Origin: Adiantum capillus-veneris
Taxonomy: Eukaryota > Streptophyta > Polypodiopsida > Polypodiales > Pteridaceae
NCBI GenBank assembly: GCA_014529385.2
Contig: CM043942.1
Span: forward strand, 32,519,469 to 32,583,468
Length of the DNA: 64,000 nucleotides
Reading direction: 5' to 3'
Part shown: one piece after another, positions 37,902 through 48,534 of the stretch
Numbering within the stretch: position 1 is the first letter of the stretch
Layout: each line of letters begins with the position of its first letter
Notes under the pieces: model-generated
The model's input: the letters and a program-made list of their open reading frames with translations, nothing else
The model's database searches: none
Told to the model about the DNA's origin: nothing
Translations under genes and position numbers: made by a program

Positions 37902-38993
37902 TCAGGTGATTTTTGGGCCCTGCACAGAAACATCTTGAACCAAATCATATGGTTTAGAAAATTCACCCAAAGAGAAATCTACAATGTCAATTTTACGTCG
38001 TGACTTGGACGGATTTTTGCTAGATTCCCCTTTAGTCTTCATCTTTTCTTCCTTTTGGGAAGATTCACCTTGCCTAGCGCGTTTTACCCCTATGGCATCT
38101 ACTCCTTTAAACTTGGTCTTACCTTTTGCTACTCCCTTGATATCCTCCTCCACTTTCTCCTTTCCTTTACCTTCAAGACTGATGACGCTTACTGTTTGAT
38201 TGCCAACTAGTGGTGGGGGTAAGGGTGGAATGAGAGGTTGTGGTGGTGGTGGTGGTTGTGGTTGAATGGGTGGTTGTAGGATTTGCACGGGTGGTGCTTG
38301 TTGTGGTGACCTCGGTGGTGGTGGTCTTGCTCTCGGTGGTGAAACCTGGTTTTGCCTGGCTCCTCTGTTGAAATTCTGCCTTCTTGGGTGTGGACAGTAG
38401 TACATGCCATGACCATCCTCCCCACAATTGTAGCAGTGGTATTCTTGGTTTTGCCTTCGTTGTCCTCTTCCTTGCTCTTGGTTGCGATTGTGTGCATGCC
38501 CTTGTTGTATCAAATGGACTGAGAGATTCTCAAGTTGATTGGTGATTCGATTGAGCAGGTCTTGCTGATTTTCAATTGGTTCTTGTGGTTGAATCCTCTG
38601 GGCGGCTGTTGTAGGTGGTGCTAGAGGTGGTCGGGTCCTAACGGCTTCCTCTTCATCGATATTCCTGGCTTGTAGGTGCAACTTCCTGTCTTTAAGACGG
38701 GCCACTTCAACTGCTAGCTCATACGTAGCAGGAAACCTTCCCTTCACCTTCTCTTTAAGAGTTGGCCATAACCCAGCCACAAACCGATCTGTTTTTAGGA
38801 AATCAGGTGCCCCCTCATCCTCTCTTAGCGATGCAACCCATCGCCCCCATAAATCTACAAACTTTGACTCATATGATGCGTATTCCAGCATACTGCCCTG
38901 CTTCAACTCTGTCAACAATTGCCATAGCTTCTCTGATGTTGTGCCCTCTCCAAAACGCTTGACAAAGGCTGCTCTTAATAAGTCCTACCGTTC
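37902..38993 (-). pseudogene. Ty3/gypsy gag (element A), N-terminally truncated
   Basis: Retrotransposon gag domain: LLRAAFVKRFGEG, then LKQGSMLEYASYESKF, FVAGLWPTLKEKV. After a Gln-rich linker comes a CCHC zinc knuckle (CYNCGEDGHGMYYC), then a Pro-rich stretch (PPPPRSPQQ, QPPPPPQP) and a basic Lys/Gly/Glu tail. It ends with a TGA at 37902-37904, directly in frame with pol; gag, the stop and pol share one frame. The N-terminus is missing: upstream of about 38990 the sequence turns into the RNase H of another gypsy element. A TAG at 38985-38987 also lies in this frame. Gag would package the element RNA into virus-like particles. Confidence 0.85.
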
Positions 38994-41900
38994 CTTGGTT
39001 TCTACCCATCTAGCTTTACGGCCCTTTAAGTCCGTTTGAGTAGTAAACCATTTGATACTCTCATGGTCAAAAACTACTTCAAACTCGGCACTGGATAAAT
39101 AGTGTTGACACTTTCGTAAAGCGTGAATTATGACACCAATTGCTTTATCACTAGCATCAGTCTCTACCACAAACAACTTAAGTGAGTCAACGATTGCTAG
39201 GATGGGAGCATTGGCTATAGCTACCTTGAGCTGTTCAAAGTTGCGTTTTTGGGCTTCTTCCCAAGAAAAGGTCTTACCTTTTGCTTTAAGTTGATCCATC
39301 ATAGATTTTTTTTTTTGGCATAATCACGGATATACTGTCGATAAAATCCAGCCATGCCTAAAAATATTTGAAGCTCCTCAACCATGTTGGGATGTGGCCA
39401 TTGAAGAATGTCAGCGACCTTGTCAGTGTCCATTTTGATGCCAGAATAAGAGATCACATGACCGAGGTAATGTATCTCTGTTTTAAAGAAATTGCACTTG
39501 CTTTGCTTAGCATACATCACGTGAGCTCGTAGCTGTTTGAACACTAATCGTAAGTGTTCTATGTGTTCATCTTCAATCTTACTGTAAATGAGACTGTCAT
39601 CAAGGAAAACCACAACAAATTTTCCAAGATAGGGACGTAAGACACTATCCATGAGTGTCATAAATGTAGCTGGAGCATTGGTTAGACCAAAAGGCATAAC
39701 CAAAAATTCAAAATGCCCGAACCGTGCTCTATAGGTAGTTTTGGAGATATCTTGAAGTAGGATACGCACTTGGTGGTACCCCGAACGAAGATCTATCTTT
39801 GTATAGTATCTTGCCCTGTGGAGTTGATCAAACAACTCATCCACTTGAGGCAGAGGATACTTGTTCTTGATGGTTATCGCATTTAATCCGCGATAATCTA
39901 TGCACATGCGTATAGTACCATATTTCTTTTTTACCAATAGAATTGGTGATGCCCAAGGAGAAGTGCTAGGTCTAATGAAACCATGAGCGAGGTAGTCAGA
40001 CAATTGACTCTCAACCTCCTTGGCTTCTTTAGCACTCATACGATAAGGTGGTTTACTCACCGATTTAGTGCCTGCAAGACATCTATGACATGCTGCACAT
40101 CACGTGTAGGGGGTAAACCCGGTGGTAAATCACTTGAGAACACATCACTATACTCCGTGAGTAAGTGAGTTAGCTTTTTCCATGCAAAAGGAGAAAGTAC
40201 ACTAGAGTTATGCTGGGATGAAGAATCTTGTAATTCCTGTAATGTTTGTTTTACAACAGTTGAACGTTGCTCTATAGAATTACAATTGAGAGCACTTTGC
40301 TTGTTAGATTTGTTAACACTTTGTTTATCAGTAGAATTCATTGCACTTTGCATACCATTAGAATTCATTGCACTTTGCATACCATTACTAGAATTCATCG
40401 CACTTTGCTCTTGAGAATTCACAAGACTTGGAGACAAGCAGTAACACAAAAAGACTTCATCTATTAAATCTGCTTTCTGCAAAATAGAAAGCTTGGCTGT
40501 ACATATAAGAGGTGCAGATGGTATATTTTTCTCACCAAGCAAAAGCACATGTTTACCATTGGCCATAAAGGATAAGAAGTTGTGTTCATAAATAGTGTGC
40601 AATGTGTTTCCTAAACCACACAACCACTCCCATCCTAAAACTATATCAGCACGGTCCATGTTCATAACTTGGAAGTCAAGGGTCATCGTGTGATTGAACA
40701 ATAAGCTCAACCCCTTGAACTACCGTGTCCCATACTTCTTTATCATTCCCAGACATTTGCTCCACCACATACTTGTGAGAGCAGGGAGTCTGTGTAAGCT
40801 TCAATTCCTTGACTAGCTTATAGTTCAAGAAGTTATGAGTTGCACCATCATCCACTAAAATACGAACCCGTTGTCCGTTAATAGTGCCATGCATGCGAAT
40901 CAAATCATGGGGGCCAAAGGTGGGCTGCCACATTGAAGCAGGCACACAACACTTGTGCTTTTCTTCCATATGAAGAACCTCTACAACACAATATTTAGGA
41001 GATGAATCTAATGTGAGGCGTTGCACCGTGTGCATGACCTTTTCTTTGCCTTGCAAAAGAGGACAATCTTTCTTGTTATGTTGGTCCGAAAGACATCTAA
41101 AACACAAATTGTATTTCTTCGCACACTCAAAATCGGCAGTGCTGAGAAACCCACGTGGAGTATCTCATGAGTGCTTAGGCTTCTTAGCCTCTTTTGGGCG
41201 TGGAGAGGTAGATTGTCTCTGATTCCTCTTGGAATGTGTGGGAGATCTACCTCGCCATTGGCTCTTAGGCACATTGCTCTTAGCAAAATTAGTCTTAGTG
41301 TAGGGAACATTTCCTTTCCTCTCTTGGTCATCATCATATCTTTGGGCATGACTGATGACTTCTTCCAAAGTTTTTGGATGTTGGGTCTTTACATGAAGAC
41401 AATAGTCTTTGTTGTCAAGACCCCCTACTAAAACCCCATATCTTTTGGAATTCATCTAGACCTTCTAGTTTTAATATGACTTCCCGATACTTCGGAAGGT
41501 ACTGTGTGAGAGAGAGGCCAGACATGTGGCATGCATCCCATGCTAACCAATTCTTATCTTCTTCATTGGAGTCCAAAAACTCTTCAGAGAAAGAAACCTG
41601 AAACGCAGCCCAAGATGGAGGACGGGCATCTATTGGAAATGTCATCCACCACTTATAGGCCTTGCCTTTAAGAGATAGACTTGTTTCCACAACCGTCTTT
41701 ATATCCAGGGTGTGTCTCAATCTATGAATATCACTCCATTTGTGTAAGAACGTATTGACCGCATCCTTGTTGCGATTATGCTCTTCCCCGTGAAACTCAT
41801 GAATGGTGATATTCTTAAGTAATGCATTGCTACTCTCTGCATCTTTTGCAACACTTGTCTCTTGGACTCCTTGAGTTGTACGAGCTTGGTTCCCTTGAAC

Positions 41901-42182
41901 CGTGCCACTTGTGGCTCCTTAAGTCATATGTGAATTCATAAATTTCACAAGTAACTTTATAAGATTGGTAACATTTGCATTGAGGGCAGAGAGGTTGCTT
42001 TCAAGTACGCTTTGGCGATGTTCCAAAGTCTTGAAAGAAGACATATCTACAAGCCCATGATCTCCTACATCATCACCAGCATGCATAGTAGTGTCAGCCG
42101 CACCCATGTGCCCTGATTGATCTACTTGCTGAAAATCAAACGTGTGTGTAGGTGGGATATTCTCACTGGCCATGGTAAACAC
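38985..42182 (-). pseudogene. Ty3/gypsy gag-protease-RT-RNase H, frameshifted and truncated (element B)
   Basis: Reading from 42182: a gag N-terminus (MASENIPPTHTF), gag core (KGKAYKWWMTFPI, EEFLDSNEEDKNWL), a shifted gag/knuckle segment at 41165-41455, the CCHC knuckle CFRCLSDQHNKKDC near 41105, and a retropepsin site near 40850 reading VDDGATHNFL where DSGA is usual. A linker (40057-40710) holds three tandem QSAMNS repeats near 40310-40400. RT at 39299-40060 has RPSTSPWASPILLVKKK, IDYRGLNAITI, DLRSGYHQ, MPFGLTNAPATF and FLDDSLIYS. RNase H (38985-39302) keeps VVETDAS but lacks about 40 residues before IHALRKC, and breaks off after KGRKARWVE. Integrase and LTRs are absent. The frames are broken at several places between 41900 and 39300, so it is dead. 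Single RNase H and motif style suggest a chromovirus-like lineage, different from elements A and C. Confidence 0.9.
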
Positions 42183-42544
42183 ACACTAATGCAAAGAGAG
42201 AATAAAAAAACGACAACTTGTACCTTGAGAAATTGAAGTCTTTGTGTTTTGTATGCTCCGCGATTTGTATTGCATGCGAACCTCGCCTTGCAGGAATTTG
42301 AGCGCTTCACTTGTGGTTCGTTGTAAGAACATCTTTGATGATTCTTCACAAAAACCTGGCGTTTTTGTGAAGGCTTTTGTTCACTTTGAAGCTATCTCCT
42401 TGAGGAAAACAGAACTTTTGGAGGAAAACTTGCCTTCCTCCAAGAAGTGAAAAGGACGAGTGAAGCTACTTCTTTGAAGTTTGAAGCTTTCCCATTCCTT
42501 TTAGTTTTCCTTTCAACACAAGTATGCTATCTTTCCTTGTTATA
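42183..42544 (-). other. Leader region upstream of element B
   Basis: Non-coding sequence before the gag start of element B. No LTR end or primer binding site could be identified with confidence. Confidence 0.35.
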
Positions 42545-42640
42545 CACAACAAGGGTCAATAACTTGATGGTAAAGTGTTGGTCTCTTACCCTCATGGGGT
42601 GGGTTCAACCCTCCTTCATGCAAGGGTTAAGCTGGCCTTC
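42545..42640 (+). ncRNA. tRNA-related SINE-like head with A and B boxes
   Basis: TGATGGTAAAGTGTTGG at about 42566-42582 fits an RNA polymerase III A box, and GGGTTCAACCC at about 42601-42611 fits a B box (GGTTCRANNCC). Spacing of about 30 bp matches tRNA genes. Flanking stems do not fold as a full tRNA as far as I can see, so it is more likely a SINE head than a tRNA gene. The body that follows to about 42950 is G+C-rich and distinct from its neighbours, but no 3' tail was identified. Confidence 0.45.
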
Positions 42641-42899
42641 CTACACACGCAGCCAACGGTGTCAACGGAAGCCTTCGGAACCTTGGTGCCATCGAGTTTG
42701 CCTTGGTCGCCCGCCTTAGTTGTGCGTTGTGGAGGGCGTAGATGGGGCGATCGCATGTCGTGCGGAACGTGGGAGAGAAGCAGAGCGTCGCACACATGCA
42801 ACCCGCCTTTCGCCTCCTCCAAAAATAGCTCGAATACCAGTGAAAGGGCGATGGTAATGCGTGTGCTAGTCTCCACCTAGTCGTGCTGTCTTATAGCCT

Positions 42900-44931
42900 C
42901 CCCCTAGCGTACGCACTGTTCGGTCGTGCTGGTGGCCTTCCCCATAGGACCCATGTCCTTATAGCTGTAGAGGAACCTTTGCCTTTTGATGAAGCGCTGA
43001 ATTCTGAAAACTGCATGGTTGCCATGCAATCAAAATATGATGTGCCTCCTGGCAAAAAGGCCATTGGTACGAAGTGGGTTTACAAGTTGAAATGTAAGCC
43101 AGATGGTGAGATTGAGTGCTATAAGGCTCGACTTGTTGCAAAAGGTTATGCACGATAGAAAGGCATAGATTATGAAGAGACTTTTTCTCCCACTTGTAGT
43201 ATGACTACTATGTGTTTTATATGTGCCTTGGCAGCTCATGGGATGGGATGTACATCAGTTAGATATTGTTACTACTTTCTTGAATGGTAACATATTTGAG
43301 GAAGTTTATGTAATGTAGCCTCGTAGTTTTATCAAGAAAGGACAAGAGGATAAGTGTCCAAATTTAAGAAAGCTTTGTATAGGTTGTAGCACCGAATTTT
43401 GAAAACTGCATGGTTGCCATGCAATCAAAATATGATGTGCCTCCTGGCAAAAAGGCCATTGGTACAAAGTGTGTTTACAAGTTGAAAGGTAAGCCAGATG
43501 GTGAGATTGATTGCTATAAGGCTAGACTTGTTGCAAAAGGTTATGCACAATAGAAATGCATAGATTATGAAGAGACTTTTTCTCCCACTTGTAGTATGAC
43601 TACTATGTGTTTTATATGTACCTTGGCAGCTCATTGGATGGGATGTACATCAATTAGATATTGTTACTACTTTCTTGAATGGTAACATATTTGAGGAAGT
43701 TTATGTAATGTAGCCTCGTAGTTTTATCAAGAAAGGACAAGAGGATAAAGTGTCCAAATTTAAGAAAGCTTTGTATGGGTTGTAGCAATCTGCTCATGCT
43801 TGGTATGAGAAAGGTGACATTCATTTGGCTAAATGAAGTTTTTGTAATAGTTCAACAGAATACACTTTGTATGTAATACATGAGGGTTATGTACTTCTCA
43901 TTGTCGTTCTTTATGTTGATGATTTGCTGATCACTTGACCGAATGAGACACATATTGTTGAATTTAATGCTGATTTGAATGCTACTTTCAAGATGAAAGA
44001 TATTGGGTTGTTGTATCATGACTGGGGTCATACAATTTAAGTAGTGAAATGGTGGTATTTCCTTGTGTCAAACAAGTTACATAGAGACATTGCTATGTAA
44101 GTTTGGACTTGAGGACCACAAACCTATTGCTACTCCCATGGAAACACGTTTTAAATTGAGTCTTGATGATGTTGGTGATCCTGCCAATGTCAATCTTTAC
44201 CAAACTACAGTTGGATGCCTTATTTATGTATGAAATACAAGGCCGGATATTCAGTTTGCAATCTCACATGTCAACAGATTTATGCATAGCCCAGGGTCTA
44301 AGAATTGGCAAGCTGTCAAGAGGAGTTTTTGCTACTTGAGTGGCACTTTGTATCTTCGCTTGTTTTATCCCAAGGGGGGATCATAACCGCCAGATTTACA
44401 TGCTTTTTTGCACTCAGATTGGGATGGTTGTTTTAACATGCGAGTGTTCACAATTGGTTTTTGTTTCATGCTCTTCATGCATATCATGAAGCAACCTACT
44501 GTGGCCACTTCTAGTTGTGAGGTCACACGAGCACATGGCAGTCTTCACAGCTACGACTGAGTGTGTTTGACTCAGATGCCTTATGGGCTAACTGGGTGCT
44601 AGACATGACACTACCAACATCATTTACACTGACAGTCAGAGCACATTGGCAGTTGCGAGGAACCTAGCTTTTCATGCTTGCACAAAGCACATTGAGGTGC
44701 ATTACCACTATGTCAGGGAGAGACTCTCAACAAGAGAGATAAGCTTTGGATTATGTGCTAACATAGGACAACCTTGCAGGATGTGTTCACAAAGGCATTG
44801 TCTTCTGAGAAGTTTGAAGCTTTCTGCAAAGGTTTGGGCTTACTCCCCTTTGTGGAGTAATCAGGCACACGACACTTCCCTATACATTATGTGCTAGCTC
44901 TTGTTCAACCACATCACTCCCAGGTGGGATT
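42900..44931 (+). pseudogene. Ty1/copia reverse transcriptase-RNase H remnant, same family as 8672
   Basis: Begins with PFDEALNSENCMVAMQSKYD and [32 protein letters not shown]. The first 394 bp of this RT is repeated in tandem. After the second unit comes AHAWYEKGD, the catalytic box YVDD intact at 43912-43923, KMKDIGLL, then RNase H fragments (YTDSQSTLAVARN, TKHIEVHYHYVRERLS). It ends at a polypurine-like GGTGGGATT followed by the LTR. Many stops and frameshifts are present. The nucleotide sequence closely follows the remnant at 8672-10064, including the bases on both sides of the point where the CACTA element inserted. Confidence 0.9.
42999..43786. repeat. 394-bp tandem duplication inside the copia RT
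   Basis: Unit 1 at 42999-43392 and unit 2 at 43393-43786, both starting GAATTYTGAAAACTGCATGG and ending before GGTTGTAGCA. They differ at few positions and share the premature stop after KGYAR/KGYAQ-type sequence and the TAG in GTAATGTAGCCTCG, so these defects came before the duplication. Confidence 0.92.
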
Positions 44932-45165
44932 TGTTACCATATACATGTGGTAGTGACGTGTGCGAACACACTTAGGATTACCGAGACATTTTTCCCTCAC
45001 TAAGAGGTCCCCCTCCCCCCCCCCGTGCATTGTATATACACCCATCACTCTAGGACTGACTTATCTTTCCATTGCACATAAAAAAATACTACTCTCTGTT
45101 GTGTGCCTTGAGCTTCTTCATCTTCTCTAGGATGTGTGTGTTTCCCTACAACCCTATTTCCAACA
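44932..45165 (+). repeat. Copia 3' LTR, copy 3 (234 bp)
   Basis: Starts TGTTACCATATACATGTGG at 44932 and ends CCAACA at 45165, giving TGTT...AACA inverted ends. It contains a TATA-like TGTATATACACC near 45028 and a C-rich run at 45008-45023. The head matches the LTRs at 10065 and 12822. Confidence 0.7.
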
Positions 45166-46045
45166 ATTGATATGGCTCCATGGTGCCTTTGAACAATTGA
45201 CCGGGGTTAGGTTGACTAGAGTTTCTATCATAGAGGTTTTTGAAGAAGAGTCTAAAGCTAGTCTAAGCAGCACCCCGCCTCTCAATCAAAAGAGGCATTT
45301 GAAAAAAAGCAAAGAATCCCTTCTTAGGGAGCAACATCAACAAGAAAAATCCAATCTCCTGTGAAAAGGGGGAGAGGAAATGTCATATGCATAACTATGA
45401 GGCCTTGAGGTTTATAGGACCTAGATGGTGGTGCACATTTTATATACATAGAATTTATGTACATAGTGCTATGGAGTACTTTTGCATTGCACCCCAATAT
45501 ACATAGACCCTCATCAACCCTCACAACCAGCTGTTGAATAGAGTCATAGTAGTTGCTTTAATATAGGGAACTAAACCATTCATCTCTCACAGTCTTGGGG
45601 GGGCCAAGGATTTGGATAGTGTGGTAACGAGATCCACGGGAAACTAGTATGAGATATACCCTTACAAACACAAATTGACATATATCTGGTGGACTCGTTC
45701 ATCTGTCTTGATGTGGGTTTGTAGGATCGAGTTTGACGATGTGCAATTTAATGTTCTTGCCATTTCAAAAGCTAGGCTTCATGGCATTGTTTCTTATTTT
45801 GCACTATGATATCTATGATCCAACAAATTTTTTTATCTTCATAGTGCACGTTGGAGCCCAATAATCAGTGATATGATTGGGTAAAACCATTATCTGCCTA
45901 ATTAGGCAAGGGATATGCATGTCGACATGCAAGCATGTCCAATTACTTTAAACCATTACACAAGAAGAAGATGTGTAAGAACTTGAGCAGGAACTCTTGG
46001 ATGGCTATAGCTGTGGATGGAGGGTTTGCTTGAATGCATATATTT
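45166..46045. other. No recognisable gene
   Basis: A purine-rich AAAAGGGGGAGAGGAAATG near 45363-45380 looks like another polypurine tract, and the preceding 45150-45360 is Ser/Lys/Glu-rich when translated, but there is not enough to define an element. Confidence 0.35.
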
Positions 46046-46047
46046 TA

Positions 46048-46528
46048 GGGAAAATGATCAAAATACCCCTCTAATTTGTGGAAATTCTCAAAATATCCCT
46101 CAAATTTCAAAAACTCCCAAAATTGCATGGTATCTATTTTGGTTGGATTGTTTGAGATTTTTTAATCTTTATTCCTTTATGACAATCGAGATTCGTTTTT
46201 GAGTGCTTAGCATGTAATTTTCATAAATTACCTCACAAAAAAGGCAATTATGTCTAAAAATAATGAAGCAATGCAGCTCCAAAGCATACATAACCAACTC
46301 AAATTCTAATTTTAGCATGTTATATTGATAGACAATCATTGTTCTTATAAAAATCTATTAAAAAAATTATCTTTGGACAAATTTAACCTCACAACGGAAA
46401 ATTTGGAAAATTTGAAGGGCATTTTGGGAATTTATGACAAAATATTGGAGATATTTTGAGAATTTTTGAAATTTGAGGGGTATTTTGGGAATTACCACAG
46501 ATTAGAGGGGTATCTTTGTAATTTTCCC
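46048..46528. mobile_element. MITE with long terminal inverted repeats and TA target duplication
   Basis: The left end GGGAAAATGATCAAAATACC (46048 onward) and the complement of the right end (GGGAAAATTACAAAGATACC, reading from 46528) match over about 75 bp, at roughly 85% identity by eye, continuing through CCCTCTAATYTGTGG and CCTCAAATTTCAAAAA. The dinucleotide TA flanks both ends (46046-46047 and 46529-46530). The 481-bp element has no coding capacity. TA duplication points to a Tc1/mariner-type mobilising transposase, although the terminal GGGAAAAT is not the common Stowaway terminus. Confidence 0.8.
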
Positions 46529-46650
46529 TATGTTTAATTCCACAATTTTTTGAATCTACCTAGAGATGTATGTGGATTTGTTCCATTCAATGTCACTTTC
46601 AAAAGGGTAACATGTTTCCTTTTGCTTGAGTTGTGCTATTTTAGAAGAGT

Positions 46651-46886
46651 GTGGTTTGACACGTTTGTATAATGTGATATACTATTCTTAACTTTTTGAA
46701 TATAATGATATTTTTTTGAATTTTGATTAGAGATGATATATAATTTCATGACTTTTGAATAGAAGTGTGTGGTTTGACACGTTTGTGTAATACGATATAC
46801 TATTTCTTGACATTTGAATACATTGATAATATTTCTTGAATTTTGAATAGACATGATATACTATTTCATGTCTTTTGAATAGACGT
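46651..46886. repeat. 118-bp tandem duplication
   Basis: GTGGTTTGACACGTTTGT at 46651 recurs at 46769, with the following GATATACTATT, TTGAATA and CATGA motifs in the same order. Confidence 0.75.
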
Positions 46887-47491
46887 GTTCATTTTATGAC
46901 TTTAAAATAGAATGATTCTTATTTTTTCTCCCTCTTGTTTTGGTTAGGCTCGCTTTTGGTGGTATTAATTGGAAGGTGAGTCGAGACCCCCTCATTCTCT
47001 CTCTCTCTCCCCCCTTCTCTTTTTTTGCCTTCTCAAAGAATATAAGTGTTAGATATATATATATATATTATTTGTTGAAAGCAGGCTTTGGTGGTACAAG
47101 ATGGGTGACATATCCTTGACACCACATTGGATTGGGGGTTTTGTGGTGAAAAATAACTCTTTTTGAAAGGTTTTGAAGAGGTAAAGTGGAGAAAAATGGA
47201 TCTTTTAAAACATGCAAGGTTGTTAAAAAAGTATTTTAATGTTTTTAATAATATGTGGGTGGGACCTTACAACAACCTGGGTCTAAACGGGTTCAATTGT
47301 CGTGCTTACTCATGAGGAAATTTACTGCTTTTACACACTCCATGGCCAAGAAGTCTCCTCTCTCTGTGCTGCTTGCTGTACCTCTCTCTCTCTCTATGCA
47401 GCAGAAATAGGCCGTGTTCTCCACAACTAGCACTCTGTCCCCCTCCCTCTCTAGATGTGCAGTAGTATCAACTTGTGTCCTCCACAACAAG

Positions 47492-47530
<39 letters not shown>

Positions 47531-48534
47531 GGAGCGTTAAGCAAGTCCTTCCACCGATGTGTACTCAAAGATACAAAGTGCAATGAATACGATGGAAATA
47601 GGTTACTAACTCTCACTAACCGAGCCTAAATGTGAAACTATTGGGCATAAAAGAAAAGATCCATATGCTTCCCCATGGAGGCTTCCCCTGAGCTACCAAA
47701 CCAATTCAAATTATCCTCTCAAGTACATGAGAACATTTATAGCCCTATGCCTTTAGATGATGATATAGAGGAAAATGTACGCATGACAACCTTGCCTCCA
47801 TCTACCATACTTACAAATGACAACATCTACACCTCTGGAAAGTAAAGTGTCACTTCTCAAATCAATTGAGTGGTATTGATAGTTTCAGCGTTTGTTACCC
47901 TTTGTCTATCAATGCTTCATTGTTTCTTTGACTTTAGCCACAATACCAAATTTTGGCACTGTACATTCAATAATAATACTTACTACCACTTACACAATAC
48001 CTTCTAATTACTTAGCATCTACACAATGTGCTCCATGTAGAGCCTGCTTTTGAACTAGTACCAAATGAATCTAGAGAGTACCAAATTGGTACTAACGAGC
48101 AAAAAATTGAGACCATAGTAGAGCAAAATTGATATTATACAGTACCAAAATTGGCACCATACAGAATCAAACTATCAATAGTACCAAAATAATACCAGAA
48201 CATATTACTACTTATATACATGTAAGCTAGATTTGCCGAAGTAGACTAATGTAGTGAAAACAATTCATCAATAAAGTTTTCAGAGGTTACAATGGACACC
48301 AAGGTGGACTTTCATTGATCTATAATATGCAAAGTAGAAGTTGTAAAAAAGGTGTATTTTTATCAAGCTATATATTACAAAAAGTAGAACTAAACTCAAG
48401 TTATAGTAAGCAGAGGTGTTAGACTATATATAGCTCCCTAAAATCCGGGGGGGGAGGGGGGGTCAAAGCAGTAGGATTATCCCTCCATCGCTATGAAATA
48501 ATCAACTATAATGAATGAAATATCATTCTCTACA
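46887..48534. other. Mostly non-coding; one short open frame and GTACCAAA motifs
   Basis: 47494-47528 is (CT)n. From 47675 to 47848 a 57-codon plus-strand frame (starts MEASPELPNQFKL, with DDDIEENVRMTTLPPS) looks coding in composition and could be the first exon of a gene, since a pyrimidine-rich leader precedes it and GTAAAG overlaps its end. No continuation was found. 47940-48210 carries several GTACCAAA/TTTGGTAC motifs, including the palindrome GTACCAAATTGGTAC near 48081. 48449-48462 is G-rich. Confidence 0.35.

Noticed and set aside
33921-38993. Endogenous pararetrovirus
   Set aside because: Integrase is present, there is no movement protein motif, and the domain order is that of an LTR gypsy retrotransposon.
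42545-42640. Functional tRNA gene
   Set aside because: The A and B boxes are present but I could not pair an acceptor stem or assign an anticodon arm.
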